A DNA stretch of 13,722 nt. Source: Sulfurimonas sp. (GTDB lineage Bacteria; Campylobacterota; Campylobacteria; Campylobacterales; Sulfurimonadaceae). A program made the translations under genes and the position numbers. Positions 13,689 through 13,722 of this stretch are shown here, in pieces. The stretch spans positions 1 through 13,722 of the forward strand of contig QNZR01000100.1 of the NCBI GenBank assembly GCA_003978475.1. Direction: 5' to 3'. The notes beneath the pieces were generated by a model, which saw nothing but the letters and a program-made list of their open reading frames with translations, was not told the origin of the DNA and made no database searches. The stretch's first letter is position 1. Each line of letters starts with the position of its first letter.

Positions 13689-13722
13689 ATGGATTTTCAA
13701 CCATTAGGTAAACGTGTGTTGG
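13689..13722 (+). CDS. groES: Co-chaperonin GroES, first 11 codons only
   Basis: Only the N-terminus MDFQPLGKRVL is in the window. It matches the GroES opening (E. coli MNIRPLHDRVI) at P5, L6, R9 and V10. AAAGGA lies seven bases before the ATG, and a strong promoter precedes it. GroES caps the GroEL folding chamber, so groEL is expected just beyond the window. The fragment is short, but the match and the upstream signals agree. Confidence 0.85.
   Translation, partial: MDFQPLGKRVL

Overview
The window looks like chromosomal DNA of a flagellated member of the Campylobacterota (the former Epsilonproteobacteria), probably from the sulfur-oxidising Sulfurimonas/Sulfuricurvum side. This rests on gene order and protein character: the run lpxC - tsaB-like - thrB - ylxR - infB - rbfA - rimP, with no nusA or truB, is as I remember it from Campylobacter jejuni and relatives. 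The proteins also read as that group. The genus is an inference; base composition looks mid-40s % G+C by eye.

Layout. Positions 1-10545 hold twelve tightly packed genes, all on the minus strand. In transcription order they are: a receiver/GGDEF-like protein, a DHH phosphoesterase, an M23 peptidase, lpxC, a short tsaB-like gene, thrB, ylxR (rnpM), infB, rbfA, rimP, ribD and ubiE (cut by the window edge). Several neighbours overlap by 4-11 bases and the largest gap is 63 bases, so a single long transcription unit is likely. It would start in the 85-base divergent region at 10546-10630. On the other side of that region a single-domain malic enzyme gene (10631-11908) runs on the plus strand. It converges on flhB (11929-12981, minus), with only 20 bases between the two stop codons.

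Positions 12982-13688 are mostly non-coding. They hold a frameshifted remnant of a DNA-3-methyladenine glycosylase I (tag) gene, an elongator tRNA-Met gene (anticodon CAT) with its promoter, and a near-consensus sigma-70 promoter for groES. Only the first eleven codons of groES are inside the window.

Function. The long cluster combines envelope growth (LpxC for lipid A, an M23 endopeptidase), translation (IF-2, RbfA, RimP, YlxR/RnpM, a TsaB-like tRNA-modification protein, tRNA-Met nearby), threonine, riboflavin and menaquinone synthesis. The lead gene is odd: both its receiver and its GGDEF domain have lost key residues. Four genes appear to start with TTG or GTG, each chosen because of a ribosome-binding site or an overlap with the gene before.

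I found no clearly new biological system. The region is mainly housekeeping. The points worth a second look are the doubly degenerate signalling protein, the tag remnant next to tRNA-Met, palindromes in the lpxC leader, overlapping divergent promoters, and an acceptor-stem mismatch in the tRNA.
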